A stretch of 64,000 bases of DNA from Medicago truncatula (lineage: Eukaryota > Streptophyta > Magnoliopsida > Fabales > Fabaceae), in NCBI RefSeq assembly GCF_003473485.1, contig NC_053044.1, positions 53,050,091-53,114,090 of the forward strand, written 5' to 3'. Made by a program: the position numbers and the translations under genes. A model generated the notes under the pieces. That model was not told the origin of the DNA. It ran no database searches and saw nothing but the letters and a program-made list of their open reading frames with translations. Below are positions 21,955 through 33,876 of the stretch, piece by piece; within the stretch, counting starts at the first letter, position 1, and every line of letters starts with the position of its first letter.

Positions 21955-23115
21955 TCACTGTCTCAACCAAGATGCATACACCCCAAACTCATTTCCACTG
22001 GCCCCTTTCACCACCGTCACCACCCCCACCTTCAAAACATGGAACATCTCCAACGTGCTGAGAGAAGTTTGAACACGTTGTTCTGCTACATAGATTCCAT
22101 CTTATCTCATTTCAATCACTCTTATTCCAAAACCCTACAATTTACTCATGATGAATTTGTTAAGTTAATCTTAATTGATTCCGGGTTCATAATTGAGCTT
22201 TTCTGGAGATCCTATTGTGATCATTGGTCCTAAGATAATGGGTTTCTCTTAAAACCTTTGTTAGATAGTCTTGTAAGATTAGATTTATTGTTTACTTCAA
22301 AATCAGCTTCCCTATTTCGTTATTGAAAATATTTACATTCTTTCATTGACTTATATCACTACGTCTAAGATCCCTTCTTTTCTTAAACTTACTTTTTATT
22401 ATTTTTATTATTTTGATTATTAATAAATCAAAATTGGATTTTGATGACGGTGATATTAGTATAAGGCACTTCACTGATCTGATTAGGATATTTCATTTGG
22501 AACATCCTATTGAAAGGCAGCCGGGTAGAATCATCATGGACTTCGACAAATCTATGATATATCTACCCAGCACCACTGAGTTGTTAGAAGCTGGAGTTAG
22601 GTTTAAAGTGAACACTAAAACTACATGTTTACTTGACTTGAGGTTTTCCGGACGAGTTCTTGAAATTCCTCAATTAAGAGTTGAGGACCGGACCGTAACT
22701 TTATTTGGAATATGGTTGCTTCATTACCCTCATGATTCCTATATTTATGATTATATTTCTGTTTTGGATTACCTTATAAATATCGGTAGGGATGCGGATA
22801 TACTTGTTCAGAGAGGAATACAGGATAATATGCTTGCAGACAGTGATTCTGTGGCAAACTTGTATAATGGTCTTTGGAAAAATGTTTCACATATAAATTT
22901 CAGTTCTCATTTCTGTCTTCTTCCTAAAGACTTGATGGTTTTTGTAATAATCCTTGGCATAAACTGAAGGCTACTCTCAGGCGTGATTATGGCAGTACTC
23001 CTTGGCAAACTGCTGCTTCCATTGCTGGAATTTTACTACTTGTTCTCTCTTTACTTCAATCAGTTTGTTCTATCTTGCAAGTTGTACAGCAGTATAATGT
23101 AAGTACTAGTAGTAA
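21955..23115 (+). pseudogene. DUF247 pseudogene (second copy)
   Basis: Parallels the intact gene from its 37th codon or so to the end. The first 30-40 codons are missing; DNA resembling CTCAACC..GATGCATACACCCC is followed by a deletion of about 30 bp in the region encoding ERHKLIYFKAF. The block SILSHFNHSYSKTLQFTHDE to LFWRSYCDHWS ends in an in-frame TAA (codon after Ser of WS, Gln in the intact gene). Further small indels near 22290 and 22420 precede a long clean block (KLDFDDGDISIRHFTDLIRI to NFSSHFCLLPKDL), and a one-base loss near 22935 shifts the tail, whose membrane helix can still be read in another frame (GILLLVLSLLQSVCSILQ). Clearly dead. Confidence 0.9.
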
Positions 23116-23689
23116 GTTCAATCATTGTTGAGTTCATGATTATTGACATTATTATCACCAATTTACGTTGTTTGTTCCAATGGTTTCATTATCATGTTTG
23201 TTGTATTAGATTGAAATTCTAATATTATATAAATAGGTGTTTTGCGTGAAAGATTTATGAAACCCCCAATAATTAACCAGGGGATCAATGACCTTACATG
23301 GTGGTAAGTGAAAAAAGATAAACCAATCAAATTAAGGTAATAGAACTCCAACTAGATAGAATGAGGATGTGATTGATGCTGCAGCAATGCTTGCCGTAAT
23401 AGATCTTCATTACTACCTACTCCTTCATAACTAGATCAATGACCTTACATGGGTTTTCTTATACTCTCTTTTTAAGGAAAATCATGTGTGAATTTAAGAT
23501 AGTAGTTCAAATTCAAAGTTGATAGGATGTACAAACTGCTGATGGTCTGCATCTTTTACTTGAGCTTCATTTTGGCGTGGAAAGTGAATAACAATTTATT
23601 ACAAGTTTCCCACATTGACTTTTGTTATTTAAAGCAGCAAATTATTCAAAAAAATGTAACTTATAAATATTATTTTTTCGTAAAAGAAG

Positions 23690-24245
23690 GGGCCTAAGCG
23701 CAAAGATACAGATTACAGTGGAATAAGACAGTGATTACTAACCCCCAAAACATCATATGTAGTGAAGCCTGTCCCAAGTCAGTGGGGGGATACTCATAAA
23801 TCAAACATGGGAACCTCTTGAAGACAACCCTTATTTGCGTAAATATTCGCCTGTCTATGACAATAGGGAATCAAGCTGTAGGAGATCACGAATTTTGCAA
23901 AGGAATGACAATGATCAATCCACATTAACCTTTAAAACCAACCCACTACTTCGCCAAAACGGCATTGCAATAGCCAAAGTGTTTGGAGAAACCACATAGC
24001 CATCTTTTCTTTTAATCCCAGACCAAACTTCCACAACTATCAGAGAGAGCACCGCACTTAGAAGCACTATCATTGTTCAACTTCAGACATCCAATACCAG
24101 GGGAACTCAGACTGATATTAACCAACCTGTTCTTCTCTAAATGGCGAACGTGCAGCTTAGTGCCCTGATTAATGCGAGCGACCAAATGAAAAACAAGATC
24201 CTAGGGCAGAGTTGGTTGAGCAAAGTTCTCAGCATGAATGTCTAA
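23690..24245 (-). mobile_element. LINE RNase H-region remnant
   Basis: Minus-strand translation gives CLKLNNDSASKCGAL, typical of the start of the RNase H domain of plant L1-type ORF2 proteins, then decayed sequence and a tail containing YCHRQANIYANKGC and SPPTDLGQASLH, matching the conserved end of that domain. Several stops and frame changes. Only the 3' end of the element remains. Confidence 0.7.
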
Positions 24246-24397
24246 GCTCCTCCATCTTCATAACTTATATCACATTGTAGCTAATTTGAGTTATCATTAA
24301 TTCATTACCAGAGACGAGATTTGAGAGATTATACACGTACCAATCCTGTAACTTGCCAAATAAAAAAACAACTTGATCATGTTGCCAAATAAAACTT

Positions 24398-24566
24398 TGC
24401 GACAATTGCTCTTTAGGCACACAATGATTACTCTCATACACAAATCAAACAGCAGTTAACTGCCATCTGGCTCTTTTTAAATCGGTTCACCTGATTTAGA
24501 AAGTGTTCTCAAGCAGTAGTTAACTACTCTTCGGATTTCTTGGGTGCCTAAAGAACAATTGTCAAG
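24398..24566. mobile_element. MITE-like inverted repeat
   Basis: Left GACAATTGCTCTTTAGGCAC and right GTGCCTAAAGAACAATTGTC are inverted copies. Inside, CAGTTAACTG-like segments also pair. No convincing target-site duplication. Confidence 0.6.
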
Positions 24567-24963
24567 CAAAAACTGGGTTGTTTATATATATTTTTCCAAT
24601 GTACTTTTGCATCTTTACACAATTTTTGTATTTTGTACATATCTTGAGTTAAAAATAATTCCTTGTAGAAGAAAAAACTTTAGATAAATATCTACGACGC
24701 ATCATATATCAAATTGAGATAAAAAAAATCAGGATGAGGGTACTGTCAGTCGGTAACTATAGTTGCTAAGTTGTTGGGTGACAACTTGAGCTTTAAGCTC
24801 CAATTAAGATTAATCAAATGACAAGTTCTTGGTAGGATTTAAGTACTTCCTATAGTATTCACTCCAATAATAGAACTAAACGTAGATTCTTAATTTATTT
24901 TCTATAGGTCTTGACTCTTGATTTGAACTCTCACTAGTGTCACCAATAAAAGCAAAAAAATTA

Positions 24964-25310
24964 GGCAAAATTACACGATTAATCCTCTAACTTTATTTTA
25001 GGTAACACTTTCGTCCTTTATCTTTTTTTTGTCACGATTTAGTCCTTTATGTTATAAAATGACAATATCTCATCATTTTTTATGAGATTTTTTTCAAAGA
25101 AATTTGATTTTATATGCTTGTATGATGAAGATTTACGTTTGCCTATGAGTTTGATGATTTTTTTTTTGGAGTTTTTGATTATTTTTTTCATAAAAAAGGA
25201 TAACTATGTTGTTATTTTATAATATAAAGGACTAAATCGTGACAAAAAAAAGATAAAAGACGAAAGTGTTACCTAAAATAAAGTTAAGGGACTAATTGTG
25301 TAATTTTGCC
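24964..25310. mobile_element. MULE-type MITE with perfect 9-bp duplication
   Basis: 347 bp with terminal inverted repeats of about 100 bp starting GGCAAAATTACACGATTAAT at the left and GGCAAAATTACACAATTAGT at the right (read in reverse). Both flanks read aaaaaatta (24955-24963 and 25311-25319). Confidence 0.95.
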
Positions 25311-25319
25311 AAAAAATTA

Positions 25320-28300
25320 TATAGATAAAACTTGTCATTGTAGATGAACCTTCCTTTCTTACCAACGGAATTTAGCACATGCACAATAAGGGTTTGATTT
25401 CTAATCACCTCTGCATTAGCATCCTTCAATAGAGCAGCGTCTAAGGATTGGTTTAAAAAAAAAAATTGTCCAAAAATTATCAGTGAAATTGTCTCAATCT
25501 ATGACTCTAAGTAGAGCAGAAACTGAAGTGGTTTCAACTAGATTTGTAATTTGAAAGGTTTATAACCAGTAACTAAATATATAAGCAAAAAAAATAGAAA
25601 TCTAGTTGAAACCACTTCCCTGTCCGGAGGGATATTTTGGAAACCACTTCGACTGAACTTAATATTTAATTAGACTATATATATTTACCTTCCAACCAAA
25701 TTTGAGATTAACAGACAATTGTTTTAAAACAATAACTGGTAGTGAAATTTTATCTTATTTTCTAACTCAAAATCCATGTTTCACTTGAGTAGCTACAATA
25801 CAATTAATATATGAAATTGATAAAGAAAAATTTATTGATATACGAACTTTTTTCCTTTTATTTTTGAGTTTGGGTACATGATGTTCCCTGCTTTTTCCCA
25901 CGTAGCACTAGCACATAATATGAATCTCAATTATATATGTATTACTTTGAGAGGCGTAGTGTGTTTGACCTGTAAACCAAAGCTATAACCATTTATTTTA
26001 AAGGAATAAAAAGGAGGCCTTTAAACATGCTTACTTGGGTTAAAAGGAAAAGAAAAGGGAAAATAAAGCTTTTGAAAGTGTATCCCATATTTTTAGTGCA
26101 TGGAATTGGATATAAAGTCCTCTTATTTTTGCTAACCTTGACTGCCACAGTATAGGATTTTCAATCTGACCTAGTTTAGTTTTGATGGCATTTAGGGACC
26201 TATGTGACATTACAAAATCCTCATGATTAAAGATGTTTTTCAATGCTTTCATGAACAAAGTTCTTTGGTAGGTCTTGTCTTTGTTAGATTGGCATGTAAG
26301 AGACAAATTCACACACAAACACTCACAAAAGAAAAAGCACTCGACTATAAAGAGTATATGAATGCGCACTGTTTCTAGTTATGAATCATTTATACTTGAA
26401 AACTTAAATTATAATTTGAAAACAAAACATCAAATATTCCAACACTTGATTTTTATTTTTTATTTTTAAACAAATAGCTCAATTAAATCTCCACCCAATT
26501 AAAACCCGGATCAGGAGCATTTGCAACTCCACTCAGTTTCACACAGTAAACAATCTTGATCGTTAATTCGAGATCAAATCGACTCAAACAATATTAGACA
26601 TAGCTTTAAATGATCTTAGCCGTTTGAGATTGGATGGTTGATATCAATAACTGCGTCGCACTTACTACACCAAATCCAAATCCCCTAATCACATATTTCA
26701 AGGATCAATCCTTAGCATATGATTTTTTATTTAAGCTTTCATGTAATGAGTGCATGCAACTCCCTCAACCAATAATGATGACGAATGAATTGCAATGGAA
26801 TGAAAATTTGGAACCTCAAAGCACATGATTGAGCAAGCTAGGTAGCACAGGAGGGTACTAAAGCACATGATTGAACAAAGCATATGAAGTAACATAAAGC
26901 TTAGACTAAAGTGAATTTAGAGAATCTTGTTAAAAGCTATATAATGGAGTGTAGTAGCAGACACTAATGAAGTTGTGGTTACTTTTGACCAATAAATGTT
27001 GCTATTAAACGTAATCCAACATGTCAATGGGGAAACCCAGGGAATATATCATAAGCTTGTAAAGTTATGGAATCCTATGTTAATTAATACTAATTTTTTA
27101 TCTGCTTGATTGGAACCAGGAAGCTTAATTTGATTTTGATTAAGTAACATATATGATTAACCCCCTCCGTTGATTAATAAGAAATTAGTTTGAGGTAGTA
27201 TTGATTAAATGACTTGGATTCTTGATATCGAATCCTTATCTGCAGGGGCCCGGAATGGAACTTTAAGCTATTTATCCATTTTTGTGTGATAAATATGTTG
27301 GAAAAATATGAGATTAAAGGGTTGAAACATTTTATCTCAAAAAAAAAAAAACTGAGCATTTTTTACCAAACAAACTTGAACATCACAAATTAACACTTTA
27401 AATAACTCTTCCAAAAAATTAGTGATATGTAAAAAAAGAGGCAAACTACTACAAAAACTAGCATGAGAACATCGTATTTGCCAACAACAACAAAACAAAG
27501 AAGGTAACAACATATAATAACACCGGGTCGTACTTAAATGAAAATGTTCAGTTTATTAATATTGGCATTGTCAATTGAGTTAAACCTTTCTGACCACGGT
27601 TGATTTATTATTTTATTCAAAATTGCAACAGAAATGGTCCAAATCATGATAACTTGATAACCAATAATGCCACACTACACCTATGTTCTTCCGCGTTGCG
27701 CAATTGCAATAGACCTTACTATCTCCTATTTATTCTTTTCTCTTGTTAAGCTTATTTTTAACTTTCACATACATTACCAAAAATATGTTGAGTATTTAAC
27801 GCATCTATTTTATTTTATGTATGAAAAATGATACTTGTATAATTATTTTGTGACAATTATTTTTCTTTCATACTCTTATTTTGTTTTTACTCTCTATTAA
27901 TTTTATCCCAAAAGAAGAGAGAATAAAATGTTATACCAAGAGTTATTTTAAAATATTTTTACAAATATCATTTCTCTTTATATATAGAATATTCTTTTTA
28001 GAAATATTCATTTTGTACATGAATGTAATCAACTTTAACTTTTTATTTTTATTTTTATTTTTCAAGACATCTGGAGTTTGTTTGACAAGGGCAGAACACT
28101 AACTTATAACGGATAATTAATGGTGCAAAAATTTGTATTCTAAGGTTGAGCTGTTTGATAACAATTTTCTCTTACAAACATATACCATTGTTTGAGCTTA
28201 TATCGACGTTTTCTTTCACATTTATCTTCATTATCTTAATTAAAAGAATATGTTTTGGCTATCAGTTACGATATTAGCTCATTAACTACAAGCTAAGTAA

Positions 28301-28544
28301 TTTAAAGTCATTGTTTAAGGCCTTGCCTCTCATTTCTCACTAAGCTCAAAAGTGATTATGGGTTGGGTTTATCTTATCATAAAATTCGGGTGGCATTCTC
28401 AGAAACCAAAATAAAAGCATAAAATTAGCTTTCTCTTGCGTAATGCTCTATTGAATATAAAGGTACGTCGCTGAGGGACTAAAAAAGAGAAGAGAGCATC
28501 TTTTATTCTTTTCAGAACATATCTTTGCATCAAATTAATCATAA
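25320..28544. other. Long intergenic stretch, no gene seen
   Basis: AT-rich, with only short open frames (for example 26634-26828 and 26040-26369) that show no domain or codon pattern. A partial SSR and homopolymers are present. I see no supported gene or element ends. Confidence 0.6.
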
Positions 28545-29850
28545 GAGAGAGTACTGAAGGAACACATTAACACTAATATTATTAAAATCGTTGATACTCA
28601 AAAAAAGTACATGGGCTAGCTAGCTAGATACATAGCTAACTGCCGAGATACTACACTAATCAGCGCCAACCATACTCAAAATCAAAATATTCCAACCTAA
28701 AGATTCCTAGCTAGCTAGCTGGATACAAGAAAATCAAAAGAAAAACGAAAGTAAACATTGATAGAGACCAAAAATAAGTAACTATCTCTAGGAAATATTA
28801 TAGCCTCTCTCAATTATCTCTTCTTGGACATCAAACCTGGAATTAAAAATAAGAAAGGAGCACATTAATTATTGCATGCAATGTAACTTTAATATATATA
28901 TATATATATATATTAAATGATATCTGAATGAATTACCAGATGGAGAAAGTTCACGATAAATAGGAAGATCTTCCAGTACTAGAGTCCCTTGGACCGTTGC
29001 ATCGGTAGCATTCCATTCTATTGGCGAAGTTATGCTCGTTACACCCAGACCTACACATTTCAGTTCTTGGTAATGTTAGTGGGAGTTTCATATTGGACGA
29101 GAGATAATCATGTTTATAAGTGAGACTTAAAAACTAGTTTTGTGGGATTGATTTAGGTCCAACCACAATATTTTTAAAAGTATCACGAAGTATATATGAT
29201 ATGAGAAGAAATTGCAACGTATAATGAAAGAAATGATTGACATGAAACCTGGTGCATATCCAGTCACCGGATTTCCAGCCGGGGCGAGTGGAGGCACCGC
29301 CACCAGCGCTGCCTGCTCCAAAACCGTATGGTGATCTCAATAATCGTGGCATGTCTGAGGAGTCAGAGGAGAAGGTATCAATATCCTTAGGGGCACCACA
29401 TTTGAAGCAGCTGGAGCGGCTGGCAAAGTTGTGAGCTCCACAGTTTCCAACAGTGCAATACCAGTCACCAGGACGGACATCAGGGCCGGTGGTGAAAGGA
29501 AAAGGGGAGCTAGAGCCTCTTCCACCAAGAAAGGAGCCACCAAAATCAACGGCGCCGCAGCCAGAAGTCATTCTTGACTCCCCACATCGTTGGCAAGATT
29601 CTCTTCTTTGAAAGTTGAGGTGGTTGCATGTCCTGCAGTTCCAATCTCCTGGTCTGCTCATCTTTCTTCTTAATTCTGTTATACACAAATATCAAATATT
29701 AGAATGAATGTGTATGTTAACTTTAACGTTCATTCTGTTATACAAAATTCAGTTGTAACAATATTTACTTACCTCACTTGAGTGAGTGAGTGAGTGAGTT
29801 GAGTAGTACAAGAGAAGAGAAGTAGAGTAGTGAGTAAGTTGAAATGAAAG
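28545..29850 (-). CDS. RanBP2-type zinc finger protein, three fingers
   Basis: Coding exons 29661-29249 and 29050-28951, joined at AG|GTTTC and TGTAG|GTC borders, give 170 residues. A leader exon ends at a GTAAGT donor at 29772 with the acceptor at 29676, and a 3' UTR intron is likely (GTAATT after 28937 to about 28843). Fingers follow the W-X-C-X2-4-C-X10-C-X2-C plan: GDWNCRTCNHLNF..CQRCG (residues 5-27), GDWYCTVGNCGAHNF..CFKCG and GDWICTRSGCNEHNF..CYRCN. The third is split by the intron. Plant proteins of this type (for example the products of At5g25490, At3g15680 and At2g26695) bind RNA in family studies; the targets of this one are unknown. Gly/Ser-rich linkers separate the fingers. A TATA box lies at 29882-29889. 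The start is the ATG just before SRPGDWNC, as in homologues. The feature spans presumed UTRs. Confidence 0.93.
28893..28914. repeat. TA microsatellite
   Basis: Perfect (TA)n run of about 22 bp in the likely 3' UTR intron of the zinc finger gene. Confidence 0.85.
29074..29170 (+). mobile_element. TRIM-family LTR fossil in the zinc finger gene intron
   Basis: About 97 bp resembling a lone LTR of the TRIM-like family also seen at 33558, 34789 and 41168 (shared core: CATATTGG, GTTTATAAGTG, TTTTGTGGG). It lies in the intron between the two coding exons. Old, incomplete copy. Confidence 0.6.
29774..29800 (-). repeat. Short GAGT repeat in the 5' leader
   Basis: Tandem GAGT (CACT on the coding strand) repeated about five times in the 5' UTR exon of the zinc finger gene, directly next to its splice donor. 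Confidence 0.7.
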
Positions 29851-29881
29851 TGATGAGAAGAGTAATTGAGATTATGGTGGC

Positions 29882-29889
29882 TTTATATA
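29882..29889 (-). promoter_or_regulatory. TATA box of the zinc finger gene
   Basis: Minus-strand TATATAAA in the context GTATATAAAG, about 110 bp upstream of the leader intron donor and 220 bp from the start codon, which would place transcription start near 29850. Confidence 0.6.
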
Positions 29890-29899
29890 CTGCCAAAAT

Positions 29900-31730
29900 T
29901 ATTCAAGTCCCTCCCTCGATTCTCGGACAAATCTCTAGCCAGCCAGTGCGCACTAGGGTAGGGTAAGGTAACCTCTCCAATTAATTTTTTTTCTTTTTGG
30001 CTTCCTTAATTCTACCAATTGCTATGTCATCAAAAACTATATTCGAAAAAAGGTTATAAGGAGTTTTCCAACGGCCACTCTATTTTACCCCATTTATACT
30101 CCCTCAATATTTTTTTTAGGTATCCTCCGCACGCAACTGCCTCTTTTATACTGATCCATCAAACTTTGTGAGACCCCCCAAATATACTCCATATTTTTTA
30201 CCAATGAAACATCTAACACAAGCCATTGGTATTTAAAAAACTTGTTTGACATTGGGTAGAATGTCAATCTCAAGGGGGCCCAACCACTTCTTTGACACTA
30301 ATGGAACCTTCGTCCAACATAGTTCAATTGTTATCTACACCACTCTTGCATCAGATATGCACCGAACAAATATTCCAACGGTCATAAACTTAGAATTCTC
30401 CATAATCCATAACACTTTCGACCATCATAATCACCCAATTTTTCACTTTTACTGAACTTCGTCGCTCTTCAACAGCTCTGTTCCCATGCTTATAAAAAGA
30501 ACCCTTGATCGTTCCACAAGAAACACACTATTTCTATCTCGAAACCTCATTTACTTTTTGGTACCCCCAACTCGCTCCACAATCGTTGCTGCTAGTCGGA
30601 TGTCGTTCTTTTATCAGCACAAATCAGCTAGCAACACAATTGTCAATGCACTCTTTTATTTTATTTTTCAATTTATATGGATTCCATCAATTGAAAGTGT
30701 CTTGCTAGCACCCAACACTCTCCATCTCTTTATTGAAAACCTTCATGTTTTTCAAATAAAATAAAAAATGCAGCAAATTTTCTTCATTCAACATCCCAAA
30801 ATATGTAAGGGAAATCTAGAAATTTTTAAAAAAAAAATTACCATTCATGTGAAGTCTCCGTTTCAAAAAATGAATGGTGATGGAATGAAAAAACGCATAA
30901 AAGAGATTAATCTCAGTGTAGAGATATCAGATACGACAAATAAAGAATAAACAAATGGTTCTCGGTAACCAGAAATTACCTAGATTGTGAAACAAATTAG
31001 TTTAATGGATAATTTGTGTGACATAGGTATTAGGCTTGATGCTCAACTTTATGGATGAGCTCGCAGGTGACCGAAAAACAATCTTGTGCTTAAGGGGAGG
31101 TTTTAATATATTATTTTTGGCTTATTAAAAAAAATAGTTGTAATAACTATTGAAGTTTAGTATGTTTTGTTCAACTTTGTCAAGCTGCGCTTTTTCGTTC
31201 CACAAAGTAAAATTAGCATTGCACTGTAATCTCTAGACACTGCATTGCCCATATATGCCCTATATTTTAAATCTTGTAGTATAGTCATAAATATAATATA
31301 AGACCTTTTGACTGTCCTAATTGGCGGGGAAAGAATCACAATAAAATTTGGATAAGAAGAAACGCAATTCATTTGTTTTATCAGCCGACAAAATGAATAT
31401 TCCTCACACTTCAAGGAAAAACCTTAAGATTGATCACAGAGATTGTTGACCCCAGTGCTTACTAGTATGGCCCATGCAGTTTAACTATATTCAAAAATAT
31501 TTGTAAGGAGGTGTCACGTCTCACTTTGAATATTATGTTTTCATAACCTAGGCTGGGAGTTATGAGGTCGTCACAAACCATATGGTAAAAATCGGTCATG
31601 CTTTACAATTTTGAATATTCCTCTTTTTGTACTTAGAGACTTAATTTCTATCTTTTTTTTTTTATAAAGGATTCATTTATTTTTGCCGTAAGTCAAAATG
31701 GTTATAATATCACATAGCCACATTGGGTAA
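29900..31730. other. Intergenic stretch, no gene seen
   Basis: Open frames of 60-92 codons (30246-30455, 30486-30764, 31157-31414) lack recognisable domains and cysteine patterns. No element ends could be fixed. Confidence 0.55.
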
Positions 31731-32160
31731 TTTTTTTATTTTTTTTTTACAAAAATAAACGATATTCATTCATTCAAATTGATAGAGTACATCGATACAA
31801 TATAAATCCAAATTCGCTAAAAACAAAATGGATGAATTTGTGAACAATCCCACATCATCCATGTTAATAGCATAAAACGGCAAAGTACCTATGCCTACAA
31901 ATATGACTATATTCATGTCTCTGGAATACTCATGTCTCCGGATCTGCAACGTTGACGACGCCAAAGTCATTGTCATTGATCGGATCTGCACTTGCTAAAA
32001 GCTAATCTTTCAACCTGAATCAAATAAACACCGCACTAAGACGGGAAATCAAAAACACACCGCATAAAGACGGAAAATCAAAACAAACAAAGAGACGACG
32101 AAATCACAAAAACAAACGAAAGAAAACAAAAAATATGTGAAATCACTTATTCAACTAGGA
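31731..32160 (-). mobile_element. Likely 3' end of a retroposon, reversed
   Basis: A poly-T run at 31732-31748 followed by a sequence which, in reverse, ends ATTTGAATGAATGAATATCG then A-rich tail, looks like the 3' terminus of a poly-A-tailed retroelement in minus orientation. I remember this tail as repeated in Medicago but could not confirm the family. Confidence 0.35.
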
Positions 32161-32176
32161 TAGAAGGAAAAACAAT

Positions 32177-32224
32177 TCAGAGGGGTGATTTTTAGGTCAA
32201 AATTGACCCAAAAATCACCCCTCT
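32177..32224. repeat. Short near-perfect palindrome
   Basis: GAGGGGTGATTTTTAGGTCA pairs with TGACCCAAAAATCACCCCTC with a loop of about 5 bases and one mismatch, followed by a GAA-rich microsatellite. Could be the end of a foldback or a transcription terminator-like hairpin of a lost element. Confidence 0.8.
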
Positions 32225-32299
32225 AAAAAGAAGAAGAAAAAGAAGAAGAAAAAGGTGACAGCTAGGGTTTGAGAATGAGAGAAGAGAGAGAGGAAGAAA

Positions 32300-32716
32300 G
32301 GTTCTTCAATGGTACTCTTATTAAGAGGTAGCTTCAAGGGTGACGGCTAGGTAATGTTCTTTTTTAATACTTCCTCTTACTAACCTACTTACTAACATCT
32401 TCAATGGTACTCTTATTAAGAGGTAGCTTAAAGTAGTCACATCAAATAATCACTTCAACTTTAATTTTAATGTCTAATAAACACTCATTTCCTCAAACGG
32501 AATAACTCTTAAAAAATCACTTCATTTTTAACATTGAATTCATTCGTTAATTTTTTATTTGAAATATGATGAAAGAAATTGAATAAAGAATGCAATAGAA
32601 CCACATTTACGCAAGAGAGAAACAATGATTATACAAGTCTTGCATCTCAATAGCAACCCTTCTTATTTATTCTACATGCTATTAGACAAAACATCTCTCG
32701 TTGAAGATGCTCCTAA
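32300..32716. mobile_element. MITE-like element with a partial 5' duplication
   Basis: A left end ACATCTTCAATGGTACTCTT (32395) and right end GTTGAAGATGCTC (32713) are inverted, similar in style to the GAGCATC-type MITE at 19586. The first 40 bp (TTCTTCAATGGTACTCTTAT) also occurs about 92 bp to the left at 32303. No exact target-site duplication found. Confidence 0.5.
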
Positions 32717-32719
32717 TGA

Positions 32720-33557
32720 TCAAGATCACGGAATGTAAAATGTCTACAATCCTCCTAGCAACCTAATTAAATCAATGTTCGGCGTGTAAATAAAAAAAAA
32801 GACAATTTAATTCCTTACAATTTTTTTGCAGTTCATTTTAGTCCCATGACAAAAACAAAAAAACAAAAAACAAAAAAAAAAACCTACTATGTGAACGTTT
32901 AGAATTCCGTTGAAAAAGTCTCAAAATCCTCACCGTCAGGAGAGATGGATTGATTCAGTCGAATGTTTGAGGTCTGCTGAATGGAATTTCAAATCACATT
33001 AAAGATAAGATACTATGGTACATATGTTAGGAGTTATGTAGATGATAATTTATCAACGTTATGCATCAACCCTACTCTTTGTAAGCGGTCCCAAATAGTG
33101 ATTAAAAGTTGTCCCTAAATGAAAATATCTTCTAAAATTATTATATGTATCGATAAAACACTCAAAAACAACATTAATAAATATAACTCATTGGTTTTGA
33201 TGGTTTTTTTATTTATTTTTCTTCTTATAATTGAGATCATATATAATACTACTTTTGATAATATTATACGAAAAAGTTGAATCAACAAAATTTGATGTAT
33301 TTAATTTAAAATTTTGTTCAAGAACATCAACTTTTATTGATTAAAGTTTCCTTATAAATGATTGACCATGGTCAATTAGTTGTGAAGCTAACCGATTAGG
33401 TTCAATCTGATTGATTTTTTGTGCGAGTATCTCTTATAAATTTTTGCGCGACTAATATCTCTTTATAACAATAAGCATTTTCCTAATAAAGTTCCAACTG
33501 GACCATTTCTTGTATTTTATAAGCTAAGATCAAGAGTACTGTAATTATTAATCGTTG
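32720..33557. other. Intergenic stretch
   Basis: AT-rich spacer with A-runs near 32865; no gene or repeat ends could be supported. Confidence 0.5.
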
Positions 33558-33876
33558 TGTTAAGAGTTCCACATTGGATAGGAGATGGCTGAAAATGTGT
33601 TTATAAGTGGCGGCAATCCCCACCTCACAAACCGGTTTTGTGGGGTTGTGTTAGACCCAATTACCATTTTTAAAATGGTATTAGAGCCTCTTCAAGATCC
33701 ATTGGACCACCTGCTATCAGGTTTCTGCTATCGGAGCATCCCACCATTTATGTCCATAAACCAAGCCCAATAGTGTTGGTCGTGAAAATGTGTTCATATG
33801 TGGGGACGATCCTCACCTCACAATTAGTCAGTTTCATGGAATTGTGTTCGGCCCAACCACCATTTCTAAGACGTTG
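33558..33876 (+). mobile_element. TRIM-like LTR element fossil
   Basis: Two LTR-like units, 33558-33673 and about 33774-33876, share the core GTGTTTATAAGTGG-like, GGTTTTGTGGGG and TTAGACCCAA-like segments. Directly after the first comes AATGGTATTAGAGCC, close to the tRNA-Met primer-binding sequence TGGTATCAGAGC. About 320 bp in all, with no protein, as in terminal-repeat retrotransposons in miniature. The two ends have diverged strongly, so the copy is old. Confidence 0.75.

Noticed and set aside
28610-28720. AGCTAGCTAGCTAG runs as a possible regulatory array
   Set aside because: Short low-complexity repeats in a probable 3' UTR; no pairing partner or known motif.
30486-30764. A 92-codon frame as a secreted peptide gene
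   Set aside because: No signal peptide followed by a cysteine pattern, so it does not fit the legume nodule-specific cysteine-rich peptides; no supporting promoter.
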